From the NCBI RefSeq assembly GCF_937927635.1, contig NZ_CALBRW010000017.1, positions 1 to 64,000 on the forward strand: DNA of 64,000 nt, read 5' to 3'. The notes below the pieces were generated by a model. The model saw only the letters and a program-made list of their open reading frames with translations, was not told the origin of the DNA and made no database searches. Source of the stretch: an uncultured Microbacterium sp. GTDB lineage: Bacteria; Actinomycetota; Actinomycetes; Actinomycetales; Microbacteriaceae. Below, in pieces: positions 41,280-50,500 of this stretch. A program made the translations under genes and the position numbers. The number at the start of each line of letters is the position of its first letter. Position 1 is the first letter of the stretch.

Positions 41280-41996
41280 ATGATCATGGCGGAGGATTCC
41301 GCGGGAGCTCAGGCTCTCATTCAGAAGCTGGGCGTCGACATCGACGCCCAGCTTCTTGAACGAGCGCTGACGCATCGCTCGTACGCGTATGAGCACGGCG
41401 GCATCCCGCACAATGAACGACTCGAGTTCCTCGGGGACTCGGTGCTGGGCATCGCGGTCACCGTGATGCTGTTCACCGGCAACCCCGATCTTCCCGAGGG
41501 CCAGCTGGCGAAGCGGCGCGCGAGCGTCGTCTCCACGGTCGCACTGGCCGAGGTCGCCCGCAGCATCGGACTGGGCGCGTTCCTGCGCCTGGGGCGCGGC
41601 GAGGAGCAGACCGGCGGACGCGACAAGGACTCGATCCTGGCCGACACCATGGAGGCCGTCTTCGGCGCCACCTACCTGTCGGCGGGTCCGGATGCCGCGG
41701 AGGAACTGGTGCTGCGCCTGACCGAACCGCTGCTGGCCGACCCCGAGCGCTATGGCGCGGCGATGGACCCGAAGACCAGCCTGCAGGAGCTGGCCGCACG
41801 CCTGGGCAGGCCGGCACCGGTGTACTCGGTCGCCTCGTCGGGCCCGGATCACAACCGCAGCTTCACAGCCACCGTCACGGTGGGCGACTACACGAGCACC
41901 GGTACGGGATCGAGCAAGAAGACCTCCGAGATGGCGGCAGCTCTGACGGCCTGCCGCGAGCTCAGCGACCGCACCGCCGAGACCACGGTTGCCTGA
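41280..41996 (+). CDS. rnc: Ribonuclease III
   Basis: A 238-residue RNase III that processes rRNA precursors and double-stranded RNA. The catalytic signature NERLEFLGDSVLG and the later acidic site DTMEAVFGATYL are intact; the C-terminal dsRNA-binding domain starts about DPKTSLQELAARLG and ends SKKTSEMAAALTACREL. Two close ATGs (41280 and 41286) are possible starts. The stop overlaps the mutM start by 8 nt. Confidence 0.95.
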   Translation: MIMAEDSAGAQALIQKLGVDIDAQLLERALTHRSYAYEHGGIPHNERLEFLGDSVLGIAVTVMLFTGNPDLPEGQLAKRRASVVSTVALAEVARSIGLGAFLRLGRGEEQTGGRDKDSILADTMEAVFGATYLSAGPDAAEELVLRLTEPLLADPERYGAAMDPKTSLQELAARLGRPAPVYSVASSGPDHNRSFTATVTVGDYTSTGTGSSKKTSEMAAALTACRELSDRTAETTVA

Positions 41997-42882
41997 GCTT
42001 CCCGAGGTCGAGGTCGTCCGCGCGGGTCTTGCGCCCGCCGTGGTCGGCGCGCTCGTCACGGCCGTCGACGTGCTCGACGAGCGCGCACTCACCCGGCATC
42101 CGCGGGGAGCGAGCGACTTCGTCGCTCGGCTGGAGGGCCGCACGGTCACCGCGGCCGCGCGCCGCGGCAAGTTCCTCTGGCTGCCGCTGGACGGAGATGC
42201 GGATGCCGTGGTCGCACACCTCGGCATGAGCGGGCAGCTGCTGCTCCGAACTCCGGACGCCACTGCCGAGCGCCACGAGCGCATCCGGCTGCACATCGAG
42301 CATCCGCAGCACGGCCGGTTGGCGATCGTGTTCGCCGACCAGCGCACCTTCGGGTCACTGGCCCTGGACGAGCTGCAGGACACACCGGACGGCGCGCCGG
42401 CAGGGCTCGGCACCGATGCGGCGCGCGTGCCCTCGCAGGTCGCGCACATCGCGAGGGATGCCCTGGACCCGGCGTTCGACGACGCCGCGTTCGTGGTGGC
42501 CGTGCGCCGGCGCGCCAGCGCGATCAAGCGCATCCTGCTGGATCAGACCCTGGTCAGCGGCATCGGCAACATCTACGCCGACGAGTCGCTGTGGGCCGCT
42601 CGCATCCACCCCGAGACCCAGGGCCGTGCGCTGTCCGCACAGGCGGTGCGCCGGCTCCTGGCCGAGGTTCGGCTGGTGCTGCAGAAGGCGCTGGCCGAAG
42701 GCGGCACGAGCTTCGACGCGCAGTACGTCAACGTCAACGGGCAGGCGGGTTACTTCGCGCACTCCCTGAACGCCTACGGTCGCGGGGGAGAGCCCTGCCC
42801 GCGGTGCGGCGGCCCCATTCGCCGCGAGGCGTTCATGAACCGCTCGAGCCACTACTGCCCGCGCTGCCAGCGGCGGCGCTGA
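41989..42882 (+). CDS. mutM: Formamidopyrimidine-DNA glycosylase
   Basis: A 297-residue Fpg/MutM that excises 8-oxoguanine and ring-opened purines. The N-terminal MPELPEVEVVRAG carries the catalytic Pro and Glu; the helix-two-turn-helix region has QTLVSGIGNIYADESLWAARIHP, and the C-terminal zinc finger is CPRCGGPIRREAFMNRSSHY then CPRC. TTG start, inside the end of rnc. The 3' end overlaps a convergent small gene by 50 nt. Confidence 0.95.
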   Translation: MPELPEVEVVRAGLAPAVVGALVTAVDVLDERALTRHPRGASDFVARLEGRTVTAAARRGKFLWLPLDGDADAVVAHLGMSGQLLLRTPDATAERHERIRLHIEHPQHGRLAIVFADQRTFGSLALDELQDTPDGAPAGLGTDAARVPSQVAHIARDALDPAFDDAAFVVAVRRRASAIKRILLDQTLVSGIGNIYADESLWAARIHPETQGRALSAQAVRRLLAEVRLVLQKALAEGGTSFDAQYVNVNGQAGYFAHSLNAYGRGGEPCPRCGGPIRREAFMNRSSHYCPRCQRRR

Positions 42883-43240
42883 GTTCGAGGAGCCGTTCGA
42901 GCATCGCCTGCAGCTGGCCGGACCGGATGAATCCTTCGATGTGTCCGTCGCTGAACCGCTCGCCGCGGAACAGGTAGGTGAACCAGGTGGCGAGATCGCT
43001 CGAGGATGCAGAAGCGATCGGCGTCCGGCGCACGGCCTCGATGTGCTCGAGATACTCGAAGTCGGAGCCGGTGACCTCGAGCGCCGCCATCAGCGCGACC
43101 ATCACAGGCTGCGGGTACTTCGGCCATGCGAGCGTCCGGGAACCGTCTGCCTGCAGCACGGACGGCTGCCACTCCGGCATTCCCCGCCCATCGCGGAGCA
43201 CAGTGAGCCCTCTGCCGATCGTCACGAGTTCTCTGCGCAT
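42833..43240 (-). CDS. DUF6508-like protein
   Basis: A 135-residue protein with a WPKYPQPVMVALMAALE helix, a conserved-looking core DLATWFTYLFRGERFSDGHI and EGFIRSGQLQAMLERLLELS, and a low-complexity Gly/Ser tail. The core resembles DUF6508 proteins (one-domain, unknown function). The ATG at 43240 has GGAGA upstream at good spacing. The last 50 nt are antisense to the end of mutM, so the Gly/Ser tail may simply reflect the mutM sequence. Confidence 0.6.
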   Translation of the reverse strand: MRRELVTIGRGLTVLRDGRGMPEWQPSVLQADGSRTLAWPKYPQPVMVALMAALEVTGSDFEYLEHIEAVRRTPIASASSSDLATWFTYLFRGERFSDGHIEGFIRSGQLQAMLERLLELSAAAGSAGSSGSSGS

Positions 43241-43293
43241 CGCATCCATTCTCCCGCGCCCGGCGCGCAGGTCAGTCCGCATAGGCTGGTGCG

Positions 43294-43869
43294 GTGAGCG
43301 AGAAGTCCGGCATCCCCCTGGCAATCGACATCTTCGCGACGGCGGATGCCGCGGACGAGATCGTCTCCGTGATGCACCGCGCCTTCGCGGAGTACACCGC
43401 GAAGGGCGAGACGTCCGGTGCGATGCTGGAGACCCCGCAGACCCTGCGCGAGGAGCTCGCCGCGGGAACGCGCATCGCCGTGATGCGTGAGCACGGCGAG
43501 ATCATCGCATCCGTCAAGCATGCGCCGGCGGGTGACGGCACGCTGTACTTCAGCCGTCTGGCCGTGGATCCTGCGCACCGGGGGCACGGCGTGGCGAGAG
43601 AGCTCGTCCGCGCGCTGCGCGCCCAGGCACAGGCGGAGAGCCTGCAGGGCCTGTCCTGCACCGTGCGCGCGGGTGAGGCGGGCAACATCGCCCTCTACGA
43701 GCACCTCGGCATGCGGATCACGTCGCAGGGGACCCGCGTCAGCCGGACGGGCGCGACCCTCGCCGTCGTGACGATGCGCGATGGAGACGGCAACTCGTCG
43801 GTCGGCGCCACGAGTCTGCACGGCGAATCCGCCACCGTCGTGCGCACCGCGGAGGTGCTGGGGCGATGA
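43294..43869 (+). CDS. GNAT family N-acetyltransferase
   Basis: A 191-residue GNAT. The acetyl-CoA motif A is YFSRLAVDPAHRGHGVAREL (R/Q-x-x-G-x-G/A form RGHGVA) and the C-terminal part has GNIALYEHLGMRIT. Acceptor unknown. GTG start 6 nt after TAGGCT, i.e. leaderless. The stop overlaps the SDR gene by 4 nt (ATGA), a coupled pair. Confidence 0.85.
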   Translation: MSEKSGIPLAIDIFATADAADEIVSVMHRAFAEYTAKGETSGAMLETPQTLREELAAGTRIAVMREHGEIIASVKHAPAGDGTLYFSRLAVDPAHRGHGVARELVRALRAQAQAESLQGLSCTVRAGEAGNIALYEHLGMRITSQGTRVSRTGATLAVVTMRDGDGNSSVGATSLHGESATVVRTAEVLGR

Positions 43870-44552
43870 CCCGGCACGCACTCATCACGGGCGCTGCGGG
43901 AGGCATCGGCCGCGCCATCGCCACAGCGCTCGCACCCACGCATCACATCCACCTCGTCGGCCGCAGCCGCGACCCGCTCGAGCACCTCGCCGCAGCCCTG
44001 CCCTCGGCATCCGTTCATGTCGCCGACCTCGGCGATGCGGCGCAGATCGCCGAGCTCGCTTCCGGCATCGCCACTCTGGATGTCCTCGTGCACAGTGCCG
44101 GAGTGCTGCACATGGGGACGACCGAGGAGCTCACTCCCGAGCAGTGGCGGGAGAGCCTGGAGATCAACGTGCTGGCTCCCGTCGAGCTGACCCGGGCGCT
44201 GCTGCCCGCCCTGCGTCGCGCGGCGGGTCAGGTGCTGCTCATCAACTCCGGCCTCGGGCACCGCACGATGCCGGGCGGCGGGGCGTACAGCGCCAGCAAG
44301 TTCGCGCTGCGCGCCTTCGCCGACACGCTCCGGCAGGAGGAGTCGCCGCACGGCATCCGCATCACCTCGGTCCACCCCGGCCGGGTCGCCACTCCCATGC
44401 AGGAGCAGCTGCGTGCCTGGGAGGGGCAGCCGTACGACGGCGAGGCGTGGATCCGGCCCGAGCAGGTGGCGGATGCCGCACGGACGATCGTGAACCTCGA
44501 TCGCAACGCGGACATCACCACCCTCGACATCACTCCGGCGCCTCGTCGCTGA
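43866..44552 (+). CDS. Short-chain dehydrogenase/reductase
   Basis: A 228-residue classical SDR. Cofactor loop GAAGGIGRAIA, DVLVHSAGV, the catalytic Ser in LLINSGLGH and YSASKFALRAFADTL with the Tyr-x-x-x-Lys pair, then SVHPGRVATPM. Substrate unknown. Translationally coupled to the GNAT gene before it; its stop is immediately adjacent to the stop of the convergent double-GNAT gene. Confidence 0.9.
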   Translation: MTRHALITGAAGGIGRAIATALAPTHHIHLVGRSRDPLEHLAAALPSASVHVADLGDAAQIAELASGIATLDVLVHSAGVLHMGTTEELTPEQWRESLEINVLAPVELTRALLPALRRAAGQVLLINSGLGHRTMPGGGAYSASKFALRAFADTLRQEESPHGIRITSVHPGRVATPMQEQLRAWEGQPYDGEAWIRPEQVADAARTIVNLDRNADITTLDITPAPRR

Positions 44553-45638
44553 TCAGTCCAGCCGCTTCTGCCAGGCGCCGCTGTACGCCTGGGGCACGAA
44601 GCCCATCCGCTCGTTGATGTCGAGCATCGGCCGGTTCTCCTCGGCGTTGAACGTGGTGATCTTCGGCGAGCGCGGTGCGATCTCCTGCTGGCGCAGGATT
44701 CCTGCGCACTTCACCACCGTGCCGAGGCGGTGACCGCGGTGCTCGCGCAGCACCAGCGTGCAGTACTGGTGCGTGACACCGGTGGGATCGGCGCCGATCA
44801 CCAGCTCGTTGAACGCGGCGAGCGCGCCGGTGGGGACGTGCTGCACGGCGACGACCGACACGGTCTGCCCACCGTCGACGAACTGCGCGTCGCGACGGGA
44901 GATCCGGTCGGCATCCCAGATCTCCTCGTCCACGTCCAGACCGCCGCTCGGCACGTCGGTCGACATCCGCGACAGCGCCCACGCATACCCGTCGCGCCAC
45001 TCCGGCGGCGTCGGCAGCGTCCACTCCACGACGCGATAGTCGTCCCCGGCGATGGCCAGCGCCTCCGCCAGCATCCGGCTGATCGGCGCGAGATCGGCGT
45101 GCAGATCGAAGGCACTGCTGCGCTCCACCTGCTCCAGCTCGAAACCGTTCTCTGCGAGCAGTCGCGCATGCGGGCTGTTCGACACCGACCCCCAGCCGGT
45201 CCTCGGCATCAGCGGATCGACGCCCGGATCCGTCTCGTGCAGCGTCCACGCCTGCATCACCCGACGCCCCAGCGCGCGCACCTCCTGCTCGGCGTGATCC
45301 AACAGCGCCTGCTCCACGCCGTGGCCCCAGTGCTCCGGCAGCACCATGATGTCGACCTCCGCACTGGTCGGCTCGGCCAGCGCGTGGCGGACGCGCACTG
45401 CCCCGACGATCTCGCCGTGGATGCGCGCGATGAAGATGCGATTGATGCTGTCCGTGCGGTCCTGCCACATCGGCAGCAGCTGCTCAGGCGTGTACGCGAA
45501 GTCGTCCAGGCCCGTGTCGCTGCGGCACACCGCGTTGTTCAGCCCGGTGACAGCGTGGAAGTCCGCGGCGTCGACGCTGTCCACCAGCGCGGGCACGGTC
45601 ATCTCGGTGATGACCGGCCCCATGAGCGTCCTCGTCAT
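44553..45638 (-). CDS. Double-GNAT acetyltransferase 1
   Basis: A 361-residue protein with two GNAT folds in tandem, as in mycothiol synthase. The N-terminal domain has ARIHGEIVGAVRVRHA and VLPEHWGHGVEQALLDHA; the C-terminal one has LVLREHRGHRLGTVVKCAGI and NRPMLDINERMGFVPQAYSG. It is a close paralogue of the product of the next gene upstream and shares SRMSTDVPSG and FNELVIG with it. Substrates unknown. The genes overlap by 4 nt. Confidence 0.82.
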   Translation of the reverse strand: MTRTLMGPVITEMTVPALVDSVDAADFHAVTGLNNAVCRSDTGLDDFAYTPEQLLPMWQDRTDSINRIFIARIHGEIVGAVRVRHALAEPTSAEVDIMVLPEHWGHGVEQALLDHAEQEVRALGRRVMQAWTLHETDPGVDPLMPRTGWGSVSNSPHARLLAENGFELEQVERSSAFDLHADLAPISRMLAEALAIAGDDYRVVEWTLPTPPEWRDGYAWALSRMSTDVPSGGLDVDEEIWDADRISRRDAQFVDGGQTVSVVAVQHVPTGALAAFNELVIGADPTGVTHQYCTLVLREHRGHRLGTVVKCAGILRQQEIAPRSPKITTFNAEENRPMLDINERMGFVPQAYSGAWQKRLD

Positions 45639-46750
45639 GCGATCTCCTTCTTCCAGGCGCCCTCGTAGGCGAAGGGCGTGAAGCCGATGGCCTCGTTGAT
45701 GTCGAGCATCGGCCGGTTCTGCTCGGCGTTGTACGTGATGATGCGACCGGAGGCGGGGAACCGCTCATGCCACGACAGCAGGCCCGCGGTCTTCACGAGC
45801 ATCCCGAGCCGGTTGCCGCGGTGCTCGGCCAGCACGAGCGTGTCGTACTGGTGCCCGGTGCCGGCATGATCCGGTCCGATCGCGAGCTCGTTGAAGGCGC
45901 ACAGTTCGCCGGTGTCCACGCTCTCGGCCGCCGTCACCCGCACGGACCAGCCGCGCTCGGCGAACCGGCCGTCCTGCTCGGCCACGCGTGCGGCATCCCA
46001 GATCTCCACGGGAAGATCCAGGTCGCCCTCGGGCACGTCGGTCGACATCCGCGACTTGAGCCATGCATAGCCGTCCACCCGCTCTGCGGGGGTCGGCAGC
46101 ATCCACTGCACGATCCGATATCCGGCGGCGAGCTCCGCGGCCCGGGCGCGCAGCGCCTCCAGGCCGCGGAGACCCGCGGGAGTGAATATGAACTCGCTGC
46201 CGCGGTCCACCTGCTCCACGCGATAGCCGTGGCGCAGCAGGAACCGGGCGGTGCGGTCCGCGGGAACCTCGCCCACGCCCATCGGCGACGGGATGGGGGC
46301 GGCGCCCGTGCCGTCGTCGTGGTGCTCGGCCCAGTGCAGCAGCGTGCGCACGCCGTGGGAGCGCAGCTCGGTCTCGACGTGAGCATGGACTGCCGACCCG
46401 ATGCCGGCGCCCCATGCGGACTTCAGGAGCGCGATGACGACCATGGCCGTCGTGGCCCCGTCGTCCTGCGGGATCGTGCGGGCCGCGCAGCCGATGACTC
46501 GACCGTCGCGCTCGATGGCCCACTGCCGGCGGTCTGCGGTCGCCGAGGAGCGCAGCACCGTCAGCAACTGCTCGGCATCGAGTGCGTCGTCGTCGCGGCC
46601 GGTGGTCTCCAGGATGGAGCGGTTGCGCACGTCGGCGTACTCGCGGATGAGCGGGGTGGGCCCCGCGTCCGCTCGGGCGGGAAGCTCGAGCGGACGCAGG
46701 GTGGCTCCTGCAGGCAGGCTCACGGCCTCGGTCGCGGCAGTGGTGCTCAT
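45635..46750 (-). CDS. Double-GNAT acetyltransferase 2
   Basis: A 371-residue paralogue of the protein at 44553-45638, with the same domain order. The C-terminal GNAT is best preserved: LVLAEHRGNRLGMLVKTAGL and NRPMLDINEAIGFTPFAYEG; it shares KSRMSTDVPEGDL and FNELAIG. The N-terminal domain has the degenerate motif LLKSAWGAGIGSAVHAHVE. The ATG at 46750 overlaps the end of the upstream small gene by 4 nt, so three genes form one tightly coupled operon. Confidence 0.82.
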   Translation of the reverse strand: MSTTAATEAVSLPAGATLRPLELPARADAGPTPLIREYADVRNRSILETTGRDDDALDAEQLLTVLRSSATADRRQWAIERDGRVIGCAARTIPQDDGATTAMVVIALLKSAWGAGIGSAVHAHVETELRSHGVRTLLHWAEHHDDGTGAAPIPSPMGVGEVPADRTARFLLRHGYRVEQVDRGSEFIFTPAGLRGLEALRARAAELAAGYRIVQWMLPTPAERVDGYAWLKSRMSTDVPEGDLDLPVEIWDAARVAEQDGRFAERGWSVRVTAAESVDTGELCAFNELAIGPDHAGTGHQYDTLVLAEHRGNRLGMLVKTAGLLSWHERFPASGRIITYNAEQNRPMLDINEAIGFTPFAYEGAWKKEIA

Positions 46751-47043
46751 CGCAGTCCTCTCTGCAGGTCGTAGGCGAGCAGGGTGATGGCCTCGTGCTC
46801 GCTGATGGCCTGCTCTCGGGCGAGAAGCGGCCGGTAGGTGGACGCGTGCCGCGTCCGCGGCCGCTGCGTGTGCAGTCCGCGCTCGAGCAACCAGAGCCCG
46901 AGACGCAGGCTCAGCCGATCGGCGAGCGGGAGGTGCCGCCGTGCCGTGTGGTCGGGGATGGTGAGGATCTGACGATCCTCGATATCCGGTGGATGGATGG
47001 ACGTGGTGTGCCGCCGGTCGTCGGTCAGCAGAGTGGTGCTCAC
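46747..47043 (-). CDS. Small hypothetical protein upstream of double-GNATs
   Basis: A 98-residue basic protein with an amphipathic central helix LADRLSLRLGLWLLERGLHT and a C-terminal REQAISEHEAITLLAYDLQR. No known domain. It heads the operon with the two GNAT genes by 4-nt overlaps. GTG start at 47043; the Shine-Dalgarno is weak, and an upstream in-frame start is possible. Confidence 0.55.
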   Translation of the reverse strand: MSTTLLTDDRRHTTSIHPPDIEDRQILTIPDHTARRHLPLADRLSLRLGLWLLERGLHTQRPRTRHASTYRPLLAREQAISEHEAITLLAYDLQRGLR

Positions 47044-47249
47044 GATGTGTGCGCTTTCTGATCGGTGTTCTCGGGAACGGAGCGGATGCCGCAGCCGCAC
47101 GCGCAGGCGTGGCGGGGAGCATCCGCGGCACGCGGGCGAGCGTGCCGGATGGTGCCCTGATGGGGCGGGAGGCCGACCGCGGAATGCGGGGCGACGATCA
47201 ACGACCGGACGCGGGCGTCAGACGTGTCGTGAGAGAAGACGGAGCGGTG

Positions 47250-47336
47250 CTATGAGACCGTGCGTGCGAAGGCCACCGAAGTGCCGGGCTTGTGCGCCGC
47301 AGCGATGAATCCGCCTGGGATGTTCGTGATCATCAT
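47250..47336 (-). CDS. 28-residue small ORF
   Basis: Encodes MMITNIPGGFIAAAHKPGTS plus eight more residues. It is preceded by GAGAGGAGG 7 nt before the ATG and, further up, by a consensus promoter. The rest of the 450-nt region between the GNAT operon and smc shows no other coding sequence. It could be a microprotein, a leader peptide for the downstream operon, or a peptide precursor; no family is recognised. Confidence 0.5.
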   Translation of the reverse strand: MMITNIPGGFIAAAHKPGTSVAFARTVS

Positions 47337-47367
47337 CGGTGACCTCCTCTCTTGTGATCGGTGAGTC

Positions 47368-47397
47368 ACGCTAGTGGCTGGCTTCCAGGAATGTCAA
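47368..47397 (-). promoter_or_regulatory. Strong consensus promoter
   Basis: Read on the minus strand: TTGACA, 18 nt, TAGCGT. The predicted start near 47361 precedes the GAGAGGAGG and the ATG of the 28-codon ORF. A hairpin (ATCCGCGGCACG / CGTGCCGGAT, 47121-47150) lies between that ORF and the GNAT operon. Confidence 0.65.
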
Positions 47398-47493
47398 GCA
47401 TCCGGGCGTGTCATCGGCGTGTCGTGTCCCGCGGATGCAGCGCCGGCAGCGCGGTATCCCAGGTGTGGCGCGGGATTCCGGTAGCGTATGGGC

Positions 47494-47550
47494 GTGCCCG
47501 CCCCGATCGATGATGCGCCCCTGGTGCCAGGAGTGCGCGCATGCATCTGA
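47494..47550 (+). CDS. Leader peptide overlapping smc
   Basis: An 18-codon reading from GTG (VPAPIDDAPLVPGVRACI) whose stop overlaps the smc ATG by 10 nt. TAGCGT (47482-47487) is 6 nt before the GTG, as for other leaderless starts here. It would couple smc translation to passage of ribosomes. Inferred from position only. Confidence 0.45.
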   Translation: MPAPIDDAPLVPGVRACI

Positions 47551-50500
47551 AGAGCCTGACGCTCAAGGGATTCAAGTCGTTCGCGCAGCCGACCTCGTTC
47601 GTGTTCGAGCCCGGCGTGACCTGCATCGTCGGTCCCAACGGCTCCGGCAAATCCAACGTCGTCGACGCGCTCGCGTGGGTGATGGGGGAGCAGGGCGCCA
47701 AGACGCTGCGCGGCGGCAAGATGGAGGACGTCATCTTCGCCGGCACCTCCACGCGCGGCCCGCTGGGGCGTGCCGAGGTGCAGCTGACCATCGACAACAG
47801 CGACGGGGCGCTGCCCATCGAGTACGCCGAGGTCACGATCAGCCGCACGCTGTTCCGGAACGGCTCCAGCGACTACGCGATCAACGGCTCCAGCTGTCGC
47901 CTGCTCGATGTGCAGGAGCTGCTGAGCGACTCCGGACTCGGGCGCGAGATGCACGTGATCGTCGGCCAGGGGCGGCTGGACACCGTGCTGCAGGCCTCAC
48001 CCGAGGATCGCCGAGGCTTCATCGAGGAGGCGGCGGGCATCCTCAAGCACCGTCGTCGCAAGGAGAAGACCCTCCGCAAGCTCGACGCGATGGAGACCAA
48101 CCTCACGCGGCTCAGCGACCTGGCGGGGGAGATCCGCCGTCAGCTGAAGCCCCTGGGCAGGCAGGCCGAGATCGCCCGCGAGGCCGCCGGGATCGCCGCC
48201 ATCGTGCGGGATGCCAAGGCGCGCATCTTCGCCGACGACGTGGTGGCGCTGCGCACCGCGCTGGCCGATCACACCCGCACCGAGCAGGAGCGTCACACCG
48301 AGCGCATCGTGCTTTCGGATCAGCTCGACACCGTGCGCATCGGAATCCAGCGGCTGGAGGCCGAGCAGAACTCCGCCGCCGTCGACGAGGCCCGTCGCGT
48401 CGCGTTCGGGCTGGAACAGGCACAGGAGCGGATGCGGAGCCTGTTCGCCCTCGCCAACCAGCGCCTCGCACTGCTGGGCGCCGACGAGGACACGGTCACG
48501 GCGATCACGGTCACCCAGGACACCATCGACGAGGCGAAGGACGAGATCACCCGCATCTCCGACGGCCTCGGAGATGCGCAGGATGCGGCGGCGCGCGCCA
48601 GCCGCGACGTGGTCGATGCACGCGCCGAACTGGACACGCTCGACGTCGACATCGCCGAGCAGAGTGCGCTGGTCTCGCAGTACGACATGCGGCTGACCGC
48701 CCTTCGCGGAAACGCGGATGCCGCGGCATCCGCCCTCGCCGCCGTCCGCGGCGCGGTGCTGCGCCAGGAGAACGCGCTCGAGGCCGCGCATATCCGCCGA
48801 CGCGAGGCAGCGGAGGCCCTGGAGGCCCTTGCAGACGCCGAGGCTCCCGACGGCTCGGCGGCGGAGTACACCGCCGCCTACGATCAGGCGCAGAAGCAGG
48901 TCGCGGCTGCCGAAGCCGCGCGGGATGCGCTGCGCGAGAAGCTGCACGAGGCCGAGCGCGAGGCGGATGCGCTGATGGCGAAGGCGGCGGCCCTCGGGAG
49001 CGCGCTGGCGCTGTCGGGCGGGGCGGCGGAGATCGTGGCATCCGGGGCTTCCGGGGTGCAGGGGCTCGTGGGCGATGCCGTGCAGGTGCAGACCGGGTAC
49101 GAGGCCGCCGTCGCCTCCGTGCTGGGGCCGCTGACCGAGGGCGTGCTGGTCGACGGCGTCGACGACGCCTTCGCGCTGGTCTCCTCGGGCGGCGCCCGCG
49201 GAGCCGTGGACTTCGTCATCGCCGAGAGCGCCGTGCAGGTCTCCGCCGTCTCGTCGGTGCCCGGAACCGTGTCGGCGGCCGATGTCGTCGATGCGCCTGC
49301 GGGAGTGCGCGGCATCCTGTCGTCGGTGCTGATCGCCGACGACCTGGACGCCGCTCGCGCGGCGCGAGCCGCGCTGGACGTGCTCTCAGACACCCGCACG
49401 ACCATCGTCACGCGCACCGGTGAGGTCATCACCGCGCACACCATGCGCGCCGGGACGGGGGAGACCTCGCGTCTGGAGCTGGCAGCGGAGCGGGATGCCG
49501 CCACCGAGCGCCTGGTCGAGGTGCAGGTGGCCGTCGCGGAGTTGCGCGACGAACGCGAAGGATCCTCCGAAGCCGTCGAGGAGGCGCGCCGTCGGGCGAA
49601 GGACGCGCTGCACGCCCTGCGCGAGCATGATGCGGCGCTGGCGACATACGCCGAGCAGGCCAACCGCGTGACCGTGCAGCACGAGGCCGCTGTGGCCGAG
49701 TGTGAACGGCTCGAGGCCGGGCTCGCACAGGTGCAGGGCACCGTGGCGGATGCCGAGGCCGGCGCCGCACGCGCGAAGGCCGAGGTGGAAGCCGCCGAGT
49801 CGGAGCCGAGGCCGGTGCTGGATGCGTCCGCCCGGGACGGACTGCTGGAGACGCTCGAGGCCGCCCGCGAGGCGGAGGTGCGCGCGCGGCTGGAGGTCGA
49901 GACGCTCCGCGAGCGCGTGCGCGCCGCGCAGGCCAGGGTCGCCGGACTCGAACGCCAGCGCGAGCAGGAGCGCGAGGCGGCGGCCGAGGCCGCCAGGCGC
50001 GCCGTCATCCGCCGGGCGCAGCGAGAGGCCGCATCCGCCGTCGCCGAGGAGGTCCCGCGCGTGCTGGACTCGGTCTCGCGCTCGGTCACCGAGGCGCACG
50101 TCGCGCTGGCCGCAGCCGAGGCCGAGCGCTCGGCGCACAACGAGGAGCTCACCGCGCTGCGCACCCAGGAGGGCTCTCTGCGCGAACGCCTGGCAGGTCT
50201 GACCGAGAGCGTGCACGGGCTCGAGCTGCAGATCCACGAGAAGAAGCTGCACCTGACCGGCCTGTTGGAGCGCGTGGCATCCGAGCTCGCCCTGGATGAA
50301 GATATTCTCATTGCGGAATATGGACCGGATCAGCCGGTTCCCCGCGATCCTGGTGCTGAGGAGCAGGACGAGGATGCCGCCATCCCGTTCGACCGCCGCA
50401 TCCAGGAGCGACGGCTGAAGGATGCCGAGCGCAAGCTCGCGCAGCTGGGGCGGGTCAACCCGCTGGCGCTGGAGGAGTTCGCCGCGCTCGAGCAGCGGCA

